Below are positions 1 to 8,227 of a DNA stretch of 64,000 nucleotides, piece after piece. How positions within the stretch are numbered: the first letter of the stretch is position 1; every line of letters begins with the position of its first letter. The notes beneath the pieces are model-generated. The model was not told the origin of the DNA. It ran no database searches and saw only the letters and a program-made list of their open reading frames with translations. The stretch is from Acidocella sp. (GTDB lineage: Bacteria; Pseudomonadota; Alphaproteobacteria; Acetobacterales; Acetobacteraceae). A program made the position numbers and the translations under genes. The stretch spans positions 1-64,000 of the forward strand of contig JAMFRU010000108.1 of the NCBI GenBank assembly GCA_026224875.1, written 5' to 3'.

Positions 1-110
1 AGGACGACCTCAACGACGTCGCGCTCAAGCTAAATACTCGACCCAGAAAAACCCTTGGCTTTCAGACGCCAGGAGCTACATTCGCTCAGGCCGTTGCGCT
101 CATCAGTTGA
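1..110 (+). pseudogene. C-terminal end of an IS30-family transposase (cut by the window edge)
   Basis: Reading from base 3, the frame encodes about 35 residues ending in TGA at 108-110. They contain LNTRPRKTLGFQTP, which matches the conserved C-terminal end of IS30-family transposases (N-x-RPRK-x-LG-x-x-TP). The rest of the gene lies before the window, so it cannot be said whether the element is intact. The element's end must lie close to the stop codon of the glycosyltransferase on the opposite strand (stop at 128), so insertion next to or into that gene's 3' end is possible. Confidence 0.6.
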
Positions 111-127
111 ACCCACCCCTGCTTTTT

Positions 128-1528
128 CTACCAACTTCTTTTCCCGGTAAGAAACGCAAGCCAGCCCCAGCTGGCGCCGAGATGGCGGAACAGCTGGAAG
201 CTGAACGGCTCGATGATGGCGGCGAGGATGGCGAGGGGGAAATTCACTTTCGTGTGCCCTCCGACCCATTTGCGGTAGAGAAAAATCGACCAGCAATGGA
301 AGCCGAGGTCGAGGATGATCTTGCCGACGATCAACCCGCCGACCGGGATCAGCAGATCGATTCGGCCTGTGCAGATATACCACGGCAGCAGAATGAACGC
401 GCTGAGCCCGTAGATCGGCTGCATGGTATCGGCGGCTTTTACGGGCAGCATCCACAGGCCCACATCGCCATAGCGCGAGGCGCCGACCATTTTGCGGTAC
501 CAGTTTTGTGTTTGCAGAAACCCGCCGAACCAGCGGCGGCGCTGGCGCAGGAATTTTGGCAAGGTTGAAGGCGCTGCGGTTTGCCCGAGCGCGCCGCCGA
601 GAACATTCGTGTGCCAGCCTAGTTGGTTGTCGTAGCCGTACAGGCGCAGCCGGTGGATCAGCTCGTAATCTTCCACCAGGCAATCGGCATCGAACCCGCC
701 GACGGCCAGCACTGCATCGTGGCGGAAGCCGGCGAAGGCGCCTGAGATGAGTAGCAGCCCGTCCATGCGCATCCAGGCATAGCGGGAGAGAAAATTGCGG
801 ACGTATTCGTAGGACTGAAACCATTCGAGCAGCCAGCCGCCGGATGATTTATCGCATACCGGTGTTAAAACGCCTGTCGCTGCGACGAGGTTTTGGTCGG
901 CGGCAAATGCATCGCGCATGGCGGCGATCGCGCTGGGGGCCAGAATCGTATCGGCGTCAACCGTAATGAATAGCTCGGTTTTCACATGCGTAAGAGCGGC
1001 GTTCAGCGTGCGGGCTTTGCCGCCGTGCTGCATGCGAAGCCAGTTCAGGCCGCCGGTTTCAGCCAACGTGCCCAGTGCGGGTGGGGGCGTGTGGAAGTAC
1101 GCTGATAACACGCCGTCCGTGGCATCGGTCGAGCCGTCATCGGCGATCATAATCACATCGGGCGGTTCGCTTTGGCGGACCAGAGCCTCGATGGTCGCGA
1201 CCAGCACGGCGGATTCGTTATAGGCGGTGATGATGGCGGTGACCGTGGGGCGCGGGCCGGTGATGGGAAGAAGCAAAACCACGCGGCGCAGCGGCCAGGT
1301 TTTCCAGAAGGTGAAGAGCAGAAGTGCTGTATCGTAGAGTATGTACACCACACCGACCGACCAGGCGAAAATGCCACGGCCGAAAAACGCGTTGAACAGT
1401 AAAACGATCCAGGCGGCAAAAACAAAGCCGTGGATAAGAATGCTCGGCAGCGGGGTAGGGGAGTTGGTCCAGCGTGGCGAAATTTCGTGCAGCCTGCGTT
1501 CTAACTCGCCTGCTGTAACACCGGACAT
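128..1528 (-). CDS. Membrane-anchored family 2 glycosyltransferase
   Basis: A processive-type GT2 enzyme of about 466 residues, expected to use a nucleotide sugar to extend a surface polysaccharide at the inner membrane. Two hydrophobic segments near the N-terminus precede the GT-A domain. Visible motifs are TAYNES and DDGSTD (nucleotide binding), DADT (metal/sugar), GGFDADCLVEDYEL (acceptor side, with the ED pair) and RQRRRW (the Q-x-x-RW signature). Hydrophobic segments follow. The ATG at 1528 shares one base with the TGA of the cytochrome b561 gene, so the two are translationally coupled; an upstream in-frame start would lie inside that gene. The layout resembles PgaC/BcsA-like synthases, but the polymer cannot be named. 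An IS30 remnant sits just past the 3' end and may have trimmed it. Confidence 0.85.
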   Translation of the reverse strand: MSGVTAGELERRLHEISPRWTNSPTPLPSILIHGFVFAAWIVLLFNAFFGRGIFAWSVGVVYILYDTALLLFTFWKTWPLRRVVLLLPITGPRPTVTAIITAYNESAVLVATIEALVRQSEPPDVIMIADDGSTDATDGVLSAYFHTPPPALGTLAETGGLNWLRMQHGGKARTLNAALTHVKTELFITVDADTILAPSAIAAMRDAFAADQNLVAATGVLTPVCDKSSGGWLLEWFQSYEYVRNFLSRYAWMRMDGLLLISGAFAGFRHDAVLAVGGFDADCLVEDYELIHRLRLYGYDNQLGWHTNVLGGALGQTAAPSTLPKFLRQRRRWFGGFLQTQNWYRKMVGASRYGDVGLWMLPVKAADTMQPIYGLSAFILLPWYICTGRIDLLIPVGGLIVGKIILDLGFHCWSIFLYRKWVGGHTKVNFPLAILAAIIEPFSFQLFRHLGASWGWLAFLTGKRSW

Positions 1529-2091
1529 CAGAACCACATCCGCTGGATCTCCGGGTCCTTGTCCCAAAACTGATGTTTTAGCGCACCGAGAATATGCAAG
1601 GCAAACACGCCATAGAGCGCATAGCCGAGATAGGTGTGGATCATTCCGAAAAGGCTATGAATATGGTCTTTGGCCGCCGGCGCCAGATCGGTGATGAAGC
1701 CCAGCCGGAACCAGGGAATGACACCGAATAATATGAGCGGATGCTGGGCCGCCAACGCGAAAGCTGAGTCGTGAATCCAGCCGGTGAGGGGCAGCGCCAG
1801 AATCAGCGCATAGAGCAGAAAATGAACGGTATGCGCGGCGAGCCGTTCGAGCGGCGCATAATTCTCCGGCAAAGCAGGCGGCTTGTGCGTCAGGCGCCAG
1901 GCGATGCGCACCAGTACCAGGCCAAGCACGGTAATGCCGATTGATTTATGCAGATTGATCATCGGCCGTACCCAGGCGTCCGGCACGTAATTGGCGCCGA
2001 GCCCGAGGACCACATTGCAGATGATGCACAGGGCAATGAGCCAGTGGAGTACCACGGCTGTTGAAGCGTATTTTTGCGTTTGGAGTGTCAT
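1528..2091 (-). CDS. Cytochrome b561
   Basis: A 187-residue integral membrane di-heme cytochrome b. It fits the bacterial cytochrome b561 family, which passes electrons between the quinone pool and periplasmic or superoxide acceptors. Four hydrophobic helices are visible, with candidate heme histidines in LHWLIALC (H16), LHKSIG (H48), and the pairs H-x-x-H/HSLFGMIH and ALHILGALKH near the C-terminus. The usual family length is about 175-190. The gene precedes the glycosyltransferase with a TGATG junction, so they form an operon. It is divergent from the exported protein at 2251. Confidence 0.88.
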   Translation of the reverse strand: MTLQTQKYASTAVVLHWLIALCIICNVVLGLGANYVPDAWVRPMINLHKSIGITVLGLVLVRIAWRLTHKPPALPENYAPLERLAAHTVHFLLYALILALPLTGWIHDSAFALAAQHPLILFGVIPWFRLGFITDLAPAAKDHIHSLFGMIHTYLGYALYGVFALHILGALKHQFWDKDPEIQRMWF

Positions 2092-2250
2092 AATGCTCTT
2101 TTCGCGCAGGCTATATGTCGTGGTTTCTTCGAAGGGGACGCTTCAGGGCGTGGTTTATTCCACGCCACCCCCGGAAATTCGTCAAGGTGGCGAAAATGTT
2201 TTGGATGGGTTAGCCTGTCCGCGTTGACCACCCTTCGGGAAGAGGCATCC

Positions 2251-2892
2251 ATGACAAAACAGATTTTTTGGGCTCTGGCGCTGATGATGACGGCCGGCAC
2301 GGCACCGGCGCTAAGCGCCCCGCCAAGCACGCCGCCGGATGTTATCCGCGGCACGATTACGGCGCTGGATGGCAATTCGCTGGCGTTGACCGTCCGTGAC
2401 GGCAGCAAGGTTACAGTTACATTGTCACCGACTGTAAAGGTAACCGAGATTTTGCCGAGTTCGCTCGCTGAGGTGAAACCCGGCAGCTATATCGGCACGG
2501 CGGCGGTGAAGGAGCCGAGTGGCCAATATCGCGCCATGGAATTGCAGGTGTTTCCGGAGAAAATGCGCGGCATTGGGCTTGGTACGCGGCCCTGGAGCCT
2601 GACCACGGGGTCGAGCATGACGAATGGTACCGTCGGCTCCATGGCACAGACCAATGGCACGGTCGGCAGCGTTGCCGCCAATGGCGATATGACGCTGACG
2701 GTGAATGACGGGACTGGATTGAAGACCGTGCTGGTGCCCTCGACTGTGCCGGTTGTGACCTATGCGCCCGGCAGCCTGGCCGAACTGAAACCCGGCGCGA
2801 ACGTGATATTATTCGCGCAGAAAGATGCGGCCGGGAATTTGACCACTGGCCGTGTGCAGGTTGGCAAGGATGGCCTCACGCCACCCATGTAA
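2251..2892 (+). CDS. Exported hypothetical protein with two OB-like repeats (DUF5666-like)
   Basis: A 213-residue protein with a clear signal peptide (MTKQIFWALALMMTAGTAPALSA, split here only as a reading aid). After it come two similar units: RGTITALDGNSLALTVRDGSK followed by a threonine-rich strand and a PSSLAEVKPG turn, and later NGDMTLTVNDGTG with PGSLAELKPGANV. This two-fold beta-rich pattern resembles DUF5666-type periplasmic proteins. Its function is unknown. The ATG at 2251 follows a GGGAAGAGG purine tract; a longer upstream frame has no signal peptide at its start. The gene ends exactly one base before the convergent LysR gene. A direct repeat encodes NGTVGSMAQTNGTVGS at about 2626-2670. 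Confidence 0.7.
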   Translation: MTKQIFWALALMMTAGTAPALSAPPSTPPDVIRGTITALDGNSLALTVRDGSKVTVTLSPTVKVTEILPSSLAEVKPGSYIGTAAVKEPSGQYRAMELQVFPEKMRGIGLGTRPWSLTTGSSMTNGTVGSMAQTNGTVGSVAANGDMTLTVNDGTGLKTVLVPSTVPVVTYAPGSLAELKPGANVILFAQKDAAGNLTTGRVQVGKDGLTPPM

Positions 2893-3795
2893 TTATGGCG
2901 GGGTAATCCATAGCGGGCTCTGCCAGTTTTTCAAAGCTTCAAGAAACACCTGCACCCTTGCGGGTAGGAAGTTTCTTGAGGGATAGATGGCGTGCACCCC
3001 CATGGGCTGGGATGACCATTCCGGCAGCAGGCGGACGAGCGCGCCTTCGGCGATCTTCTCGTCGCAATAGGTTGCGGGCAGAAACCCGATACCATGCCCG
3101 CGGTAGACGAACGCGCTGACTGATTGGAAATCCCGGCTGGAAATCTGACCGCTTACATGCACTACCGCGCGCTGGTGCCCGTTGACCATCTCCCATTCCG
3201 CTTCGTTATTTTTGCCATTGTGCAGAAGGCAATTGTGAAGTTTGAGGTCTTCGGGTTCCGAGGGGATGTCCCGGCCCTGCAAATACGCAGGTGCGGCGAC
3301 GAGATAGCGGATCTCGATGCCGAGTTTTTTGGCGATCAACGAAGAATCCTTCAGCGCGCCGAAGCGTATGCCTATGTCGATATTTTCCGCCACCAGATCG
3401 AGATACAGATTGGTGATGAACAGATCGATTTTTATGCGCGGATAATCGCGCATGAAGCCGGAGACGAAATCCAGAAACGGCTCCTGGCTCAGGATCACCG
3501 GCACTGAGATACGCAAGCTGCCCTCGGGCTGTTTTTGCGTTTGCGTCAAAACACGCTCGGCATCCATCAGCACGCTCAGCGGCTCGCTGCATTGGTTGAA
3601 ATAATCCCGCCCCTGCGAGGTGAGGGTAAGTTTGCGGGTGGTGCGCTGGATCAAGGTTACGCCGAGCTGCTCCTCCAGCGCCGCCATTTTGCGGCTGACC
3701 GTGGAGATCGGCATGCCCAGCGACAATGCTGCGCGGCTAAAGCTGCCGAACTGCGCGACCTTTACAAACACGGCGATATCGTTGAGGTCGGCCAT
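2893..3795 (-). CDS. LysR-family transcriptional regulator
   Basis: A 300-residue regulator with an N-terminal winged helix-turn-helix (about residues 1-60: LNDIAVFVKVAQFGSFSRAA, then the recognition helix around STVSRKMAALEEQLG). A LysR substrate-binding domain follows from about 90 to 295. It is closest in pattern to the CrgA/AaeR-like group. It is divergently placed 99 bp from nitronate monooxygenase, the usual arrangement for a LysR protein and its target. A dyad TGGAA-N6-TTCCA lies in that gap. Its 3' end abuts the convergent exported gene. Confidence 0.9.
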   Translation of the reverse strand: MADLNDIAVFVKVAQFGSFSRAALSLGMPISTVSRKMAALEEQLGVTLIQRTTRKLTLTSQGRDYFNQCSEPLSVLMDAERVLTQTQKQPEGSLRISVPVILSQEPFLDFVSGFMRDYPRIKIDLFITNLYLDLVAENIDIGIRFGALKDSSLIAKKLGIEIRYLVAAPAYLQGRDIPSEPEDLKLHNCLLHNGKNNEAEWEMVNGHQRAVVHVSGQISSRDFQSVSAFVYRGHGIGFLPATYCDEKIAEGALVRLLPEWSSQPMGVHAIYPSRNFLPARVQVFLEALKNWQSPLWITPP

Positions 3796-3813
3796 GCGTC
3801 ATTTTCTCATAAA

Positions 3814-3829
3814 TGGAAAATATATTCCA
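3814..3829. promoter_or_regulatory. Candidate LysR operator between the regulator and nitronate monooxygenase
   Basis: The sequence TGGAAAATATATTCCA has perfect 5-bp arms (TGGAA/TTCCA) around an AT-rich centre. It starts 19 bp upstream of the LysR start codon in the 99-bp divergent spacer. LysR proteins often bind T-N11-A dyads in such spacers. No experimental evidence. Confidence 0.4.
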
Positions 3830-3894
3830 GATATTTCTATATTATCAAAGAATGTACTTTGCCGTAGCTTTGCCGCAGTCAGAAAGGGCTGAGC

Positions 3895-4989
3895 ATGAAA
3901 ACGCAGGTGGCAAGGCTTGAGAAGCATTGGGCGCAAACCGCGCTTACAGCGCGGCTGGGCATTGAGTTTCCCATCATCCAGGGGGCGCTTGGCGGTTTTA
4001 ACACCCAGCGCCTGAGTGCCGCGGTGTCCAATTTCGGCGGGCTTGGCTCGTTTGGCGCGCATGGCCTGGCACCGGAGGCGATCCGGACGGTCATCAGCGA
4101 AATACGCGCGCTGACAGCGAAGCCCTTTGCCATGAATTTATGGGTTTCGATGGAGGATGACGGCGCGCGTGCCTCTGATGAAGCGGCGTTTCAGCGCAGT
4201 CTTCAGCCGTTGCTGCCGCATATTAAAGCGCTTGGCGGCAGCGCGCCTGTGTACAAACCCTACAAGCCAATCCGGTTCGAGGATCAGATGCGGGTGCTGC
4301 TGGATGAAAAAATCCCGGTGTTCAGCTTTATTTGCGGCATCCCACCCAAGGAAATCCTTGATGAATGCCGCGCCCAGGGCATTATCACCATAGGCACGGC
4401 AACCACGCCGGATGAGGCTATTGCGGTGGAGCAGGCGGGGGTCGATATCGTCTCCGCCTCGGGCTTTGAGGCCGGCGGGCATCGCGGGTCTTTCCTGCGC
4501 CCGGCTGCGGAGTCATTGATCGGCACATTCTCGCTGGTGCCGCAGATCGCGGATGTTGTTAGCATTCCGGTGGTGGCGGCAGGCGGCATTGCGGATGCGC
4601 GTGGCGTGATCGCGGCCTTCGCGTTGGGGGCGGATGGCGTGCAGATCGGTACGGCGTTTCTGGGTGCTGCAAACGGCGGGGCTAATGAATTCCACCGTGC
4701 AGCGCTTCTTAATGGCCAGGCTGGTGACACTGTGCTGACCAAAGCCCTTACCGGCCGCCTTGCGCGCGGTATCCGCAACCGGCTTATTGATGAGCTTGAC
4801 CGTAAGGATGCCGAGATTCTGCCTTACCCGCTGCAGCGTGCCTTGGTGAAAAACCTCACCAGCCTTGCGGAAACCTCCGCCCAGCCGGCGTTTTTGCAGA
4901 TGTGGGCCGGGCAAAGCGCCAACCTCACGCGCTATGCGGATGAAACCGCATTCCTGCGCCATCTCGTGGCCGAAATTTCCGGCGAATAA
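3895..4989 (+). CDS. Nitronate monooxygenase (2-nitropropane dioxygenase family)
   Basis: A 364-residue FMN enzyme of the TIM-barrel nitronate monooxygenase family, which oxidises propionate-3-nitronate or alkyl nitronates to carbonyl products and nitrite. Visible motifs: FPIIQGALGG at the N-terminus, SASGFEAGGHRGSF (flavin/active site with the catalytic-type His in AGGH), and VVAAGGIADARGVIAAFALG followed by GADGVQIGTAFL (phosphate binding of FMN). Start ATG at 3895 follows AGAAAGGGCTGAGC. The MFS gene begins 9 nt downstream, so the two are co-transcribed. Divergent LysR control is likely. Whether the real substrate is a nitronate is not shown by the sequence. Confidence 0.87.
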   Translation: MKTQVARLEKHWAQTALTARLGIEFPIIQGALGGFNTQRLSAAVSNFGGLGSFGAHGLAPEAIRTVISEIRALTAKPFAMNLWVSMEDDGARASDEAAFQRSLQPLLPHIKALGGSAPVYKPYKPIRFEDQMRVLLDEKIPVFSFICGIPPKEILDECRAQGIITIGTATTPDEAIAVEQAGVDIVSASGFEAGGHRGSFLRPAAESLIGTFSLVPQIADVVSIPVVAAGGIADARGVIAAFALGADGVQIGTAFLGAANGGANEFHRAALLNGQAGDTVLTKALTGRLARGIRNRLIDELDRKDAEILPYPLQRALVKNLTSLAETSAQPAFLQMWAGQSANLTRYADETAFLRHLVAEISGE

Positions 4990-4998
4990 GGAGATACC

Positions 4999-6189
4999 AT
5001 GCCTACCCGGATAAACCCCTGGCGCGCCACTTTGTCGGGGCTCAGCGCCAGCCTGGTGGGCATTGGCCTGGCGCGGTTTGCTTATGCGCCTTTATTGCCC
5101 GCGATTATCGCGGCCCATTGGTTCCCCGCTTCTACTGCGGCGTATCTTGGTGCGGCCAATCTGGCCGGTTACCTCGCCGGCGCCTTGCTGGCGGGGCCGT
5201 TGGCGGCAAGGTTGCCGGTAACGCCGCTGCTGCGCTTCATGATGCTGCTCACCACCGCCGCGTTTTTCGCCTGCGGCTGGAATCTGGGTTTTTTATGGTT
5301 CTTCGCCTGGCGCTTTGCCTCCGGCGTTACGGGCGGCGTGCTGATGGTGCTCGCCGCCTCCACCATATTACCGCACATCGCCCCGGCAAAACGGGGCATC
5401 ACCACTGGCTTTATCTTTCTCGGGGTTGGGCTGGGCATAGAAGCCTCCGGCACACTCGTGCCTTTGCTGCTGCGCCAGGGGCTTCCTCAGACCTGGTGTG
5501 GCTTGGGGGTTCTGTCGCTTATCCTAACATTGGCAGCCTGGGGCGGATGGCCGCGCGGCGAGGGACCGGTTGTGGTTAAGCACCAAACCACGCACCGGCT
5601 GTATCCAACGGCCGGCCTGCGTGTGTTGTATGCCGAATACGGGCTGAACGCCGTTGGGATTGTGCCGCATATGCTGTTTCTGGCGGATTACGTGGCGCGC
5701 GGCCTCGGCCAGGGCATGGCGGCCGGGGCGGAATACTGGGTGCTGTTTGGCCTGGGCGCCATCGCTGGGCCTATCCTCGTTGGGCATCTGGCGGATAGGA
5801 TTGGCTTCAATGCCGCCTGGCGGCTGGGTTATGGCATCGAGGCCGTGGCCGTTGCTTTGCCGGTCCTCGGCTTTGGCCCTGTAGGGTTGATGGTGTCCAG
5901 TGTGCTGGTGGGGGCGCTCACCCCTGGCATGATCGTTTTGGCGCTCGGGCGCGTACACTTGTTGCTGGCGCATCACCCGGCCAGCCATAAAGCCGCCTGG
6001 AGCAAGGCCACCACCAGTTTCGCGGTTATGCAGGCGCTATCGGCCTATGGCATGTCCTATGTTTTCGCCCGCACCGGCGGCGACTACCATCTGCTCTTTG
6101 CTTTGGGTTCCGGGGCGCTGGCGCTGGCCTTGGGGCTTAACCTCACCATGGCTGCCGCCGGCATGAAACGCGGTTTAAGCCAGGCTTGA
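4999..6189 (+). CDS. YbfB/YjiJ-type MFS transporter
   Basis: A 396-residue permease with about 12 hydrophobic segments. The N-terminal GLARFAYAPLLPAI and the GYLAGALLAG stretch are typical of the YbfB/YjiJ MFS family. GHLADRIG, around residues 255-262, is the loop motif of the second half. It follows nitronate monooxygenase by 9 nt with an AAGGAG site (4988-4993). Its substrate is unknown. Co-transcription suggests export or uptake of a compound linked to the nitronate-type enzyme, or a general drug/metabolite exporter under the same LysR control. Confidence 0.85.
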   Translation: MPTRINPWRATLSGLSASLVGIGLARFAYAPLLPAIIAAHWFPASTAAYLGAANLAGYLAGALLAGPLAARLPVTPLLRFMMLLTTAAFFACGWNLGFLWFFAWRFASGVTGGVLMVLAASTILPHIAPAKRGITTGFIFLGVGLGIEASGTLVPLLLRQGLPQTWCGLGVLSLILTLAAWGGWPRGEGPVVVKHQTTHRLYPTAGLRVLYAEYGLNAVGIVPHMLFLADYVARGLGQGMAAGAEYWVLFGLGAIAGPILVGHLADRIGFNAAWRLGYGIEAVAVALPVLGFGPVGLMVSSVLVGALTPGMIVLALGRVHLLLAHHPASHKAAWSKATTSFAVMQALSAYGMSYVFARTGGDYHLLFALGSGALALALGLNLTMAAAGMKRGLSQA

Positions 6190-6260
6190 CGGCAGCCGTG
6201 GGCGACGTATATGCGACACAGTAGCGCATAGCTCCGTGTAGCCAAGAGCAAGTACCCTAC

Positions 6261-6578
6261 ATGCCGCAGCTTATTGTCACGACAAGAACAGGCGAAACGC
6301 AGACCGTTGAAGCCCCCGCGAATGTGACGGCGATGGAGGCCATCCGCGATTCCGGCATCGATGAACTGCTGGCACTTTGCGGCGGGGTGTGCTCCTGCGC
6401 CACATGCCATATTCATGTTGACCCCGCATTCGCCGGGCTGTTGCCGGCCATGAGCGAGGATGAGAACGAGCTGCTCGACGCCTCGTCCCACCGCACCGCA
6501 AATTCGCGCCTGGCCTGCCAGATCCGCCTGACCGACAGCATGTCTGGCTTGCGCCTTACCATCGCCGAGGAAGACTAA
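6261..6578 (+). CDS. 2Fe-2S ferredoxin
   Basis: A 105-residue ferredoxin of the adrenodoxin/putidaredoxin (type IV) class. Cluster ligands are visible as C40-x5-C46-x2-C49 and C86, with an additional C44. The tail LACQIRLTDSMSGLRLTI fits the family. Such proteins donate electrons to cytochrome P450s or Rieske oxygenases, or serve Fe-S assembly. No reductase or P450 is adjacent; a Rieske oxygenase lies 31 kb away, and a link would be speculative. Start ATG at 6261 gives the normal family length. Confidence 0.9.
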   Translation: MPQLIVTTRTGETQTVEAPANVTAMEAIRDSGIDELLALCGGVCSCATCHIHVDPAFAGLLPAMSEDENELLDASSHRTANSRLACQIRLTDSMSGLRLTIAEED

Positions 6579-6600
6579 CTTCACCTATCGGAGACGAACG

Positions 6601-6850
6601 ATGCAAGATTTGGCAAGCGCGCAGAGCCCAAGCCAGCAGCACCCGCCGGCCCCTATTCCACCGCCACCACGAAAATCGCCGTGCTGCTAGATGATCCCGC
6701 TGCCAAAGCAGTGCTCGACAAGCATTTCCCCGGCGTTACGAGTGACTCGCGCATCAGCATGGCCAAAAGCATGACCTTGCGCGGCGCACAGAAATTCGCA
6801 AAAGACATGTTCTCAAACGAAGCCCTGGCCTTTTTACCTCAAACCCCGCC
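6601..6850 (+). pseudogene. Frameshifted remnant of a small/C-terminal esterase-associated domain
   Basis: An ATG at 6601 with a good GGAG site (6590-6593) opens a frame that stops at 6686-6688 after MQDLAS and low-complexity residues. The protein-like sequence continues in another frame: residues PYSTATTKIAVLLDDPAAKA, then VLDKHFPGV and MTLRGAQKFAKDM. This pattern is reminiscent of a short domain found at the C-termini of some alphaproteobacterial esterases/hydrolases. A one-base indel between 6604 and 6680 would explain the break. The 3' part loses similarity and runs into zwf on the other strand. Identification of the family is from memory and uncertain; that the gene is broken is clearer. 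Confidence 0.5.
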
Positions 6851-8227
6851 TCAGTTCACTTGCGGGTTGCGCCAGGTGCCGTCGGCGCTGATGAGTTGCA
6901 GCGCTTCGTCCGGGCCCCAACTGTTTGGCTCGTATACGTAGAGTGGCGTGGTGTCGTCTAGGATGTTTTGTACGACGCGCCATTGTGCGTCGACGATATC
7001 TTCGCGCCCGAACAGGTCGTTTTTGCCGTGCATTGCGTCGCCCAGCAGCCGTTGGTAGGGGGGGCGGTCGGCGGCGGCGCGGGCGGTTAGCATCAGCTCT
7101 TTATCGCTGCCCATCATTCTGTCGCCGCTTTGTTTTACGCGTAGGCCCATGCCGATGGCTGTGTCTGGGCTTAGGCGGAAGCGCATGTGCGCGGAATCGC
7201 TGGGCACCATTTCGCCAAAGGTTTCACGCGGCGGCCGGCGGAACTGCACGCAAACTTCCGTGGCGGTTACAGGCATTTTTTTGCCAGTGCGAATATATAT
7301 CGGCACGCCTTCCCAGCGCCAGCTCTCGATGAACAGGCGCACGGCGATGAATGTTTCGGTCGTGGTGCCGCCGCGCACGTCGGGAATATCGCGATAGCCG
7401 CGGTATTGGCCGCGCACGACATCGTTGGGGTCGATCGGCCGTATGGCTTTCAACAGGCTCGCCTTCTGGTCGCGCATTGCCTCGCTTTCCTCGCCGGTCG
7501 GCGGGTCCATCACCACGTGTGCGAGGATTTGCAGCAGATGGTTTTGCAAAACATCGCGGTTGGCGCCGGTCGCGTCGTAAAACTTCGCGCGATTTTCCAC
7601 GCCGAAAGTCTCGGCCATGGTGATCTGGATACTGCGCACATAATTGCGGTTCCAGATTGGCTCGAACATCGGGTTGGCAAAGCGCGTATACAGCAGGTTT
7701 TGCACCGGCTCCTTGCCGAGAAAATGATCGATACGGAAGATGTTGTTTTCGGGAAAATTCTGCCGCAGCACTTCGTTCAATTTTTTGGCGGAGGCGCGGT
7801 CATGGCCGAAGGGTTTCTCCAGCACCAGCCTGGCATTTCCCGCAACGCCGGATTTTGCGATACCTTCCGCCACCACTTCGAAAAACCGCGGCGGCACGGC
7901 GAGATAATGCAGCGGCCTGGCGGCGTTGCCGAGTTGCTCGTGCAATTTCTCGAAGAGCGCGGGATCGGCGTAATCGCCATCCACATATTGCATGAGCGAG
8001 AGAAGTTTTTCCTGCGCCTTTTCATCCACCTTGCCGTGCTGGGCCAGGCTTTCCTTTACATACGCCCGTAATTTCTCGGTATCCCAGCCGGAATGCGCCA
8101 CGCCGATGATGGGCACATCGAGCCCCTCATCACGCACCAACCCCAGTAGCGAGGCAAAAATCTGCTTATAGGCAAGATCGCCGGTGGCGCCGTAAACAAC
8201 CAGAGCGTCTGAAGGTTCGCCGCTCAT
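6851..8227 (-). CDS. zwf: Glucose-6-phosphate 1-dehydrogenase
   Basis: A 458-residue enzyme oxidising glucose-6-phosphate to 6-phosphogluconolactone with NAD(P)+ in the cytosol, the first step of the oxidative pentose phosphate and Entner-Doudoroff routes. The nucleotide fold VVYGATGDLAYKQI starts near residue 9. The active-site signature RIDHFLGKE (usually RIDHYLGKE) contains the substrate-binding His/Lys. LVLEKPFGHD provides the conserved Lys region, and RIPTGKKMP-like IYIRTGKKMP is near the C-terminus. The protein is somewhat shorter than the common 480-500. The start ATG overlaps the gnd stop by 4 nt (ATGA), so zwf is the last gene of glk-tkt-gnd-zwf. Confidence 0.96.
   Translation of the reverse strand: MSGEPSDALVVYGATGDLAYKQIFASLLGLVRDEGLDVPIIGVAHSGWDTEKLRAYVKESLAQHGKVDEKAQEKLLSLMQYVDGDYADPALFEKLHEQLGNAARPLHYLAVPPRFFEVVAEGIAKSGVAGNARLVLEKPFGHDRASAKKLNEVLRQNFPENNIFRIDHFLGKEPVQNLLYTRFANPMFEPIWNRNYVRSIQITMAETFGVENRAKFYDATGANRDVLQNHLLQILAHVVMDPPTGEESEAMRDQKASLLKAIRPIDPNDVVRGQYRGYRDIPDVRGGTTTETFIAVRLFIESWRWEGVPIYIRTGKKMPVTATEVCVQFRRPPRETFGEMVPSDSAHMRFRLSPDTAIGMGLRVKQSGDRMMGSDKELMLTARAAADRPPYQRLLGDAMHGKNDLFGREDIVDAQWRVVQNILDDTTPLYVYEPNSWGPDEALQLISADGTWRNPQVN

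Noticed and set aside
6681-6941. Intact small gene starting at GTG 6681
   Set aside because: Its last 30 codons are antisense to zwf, the coding-like part extends upstream of the GTG, and the good ribosome site belongs to ATG 6601 in another frame.
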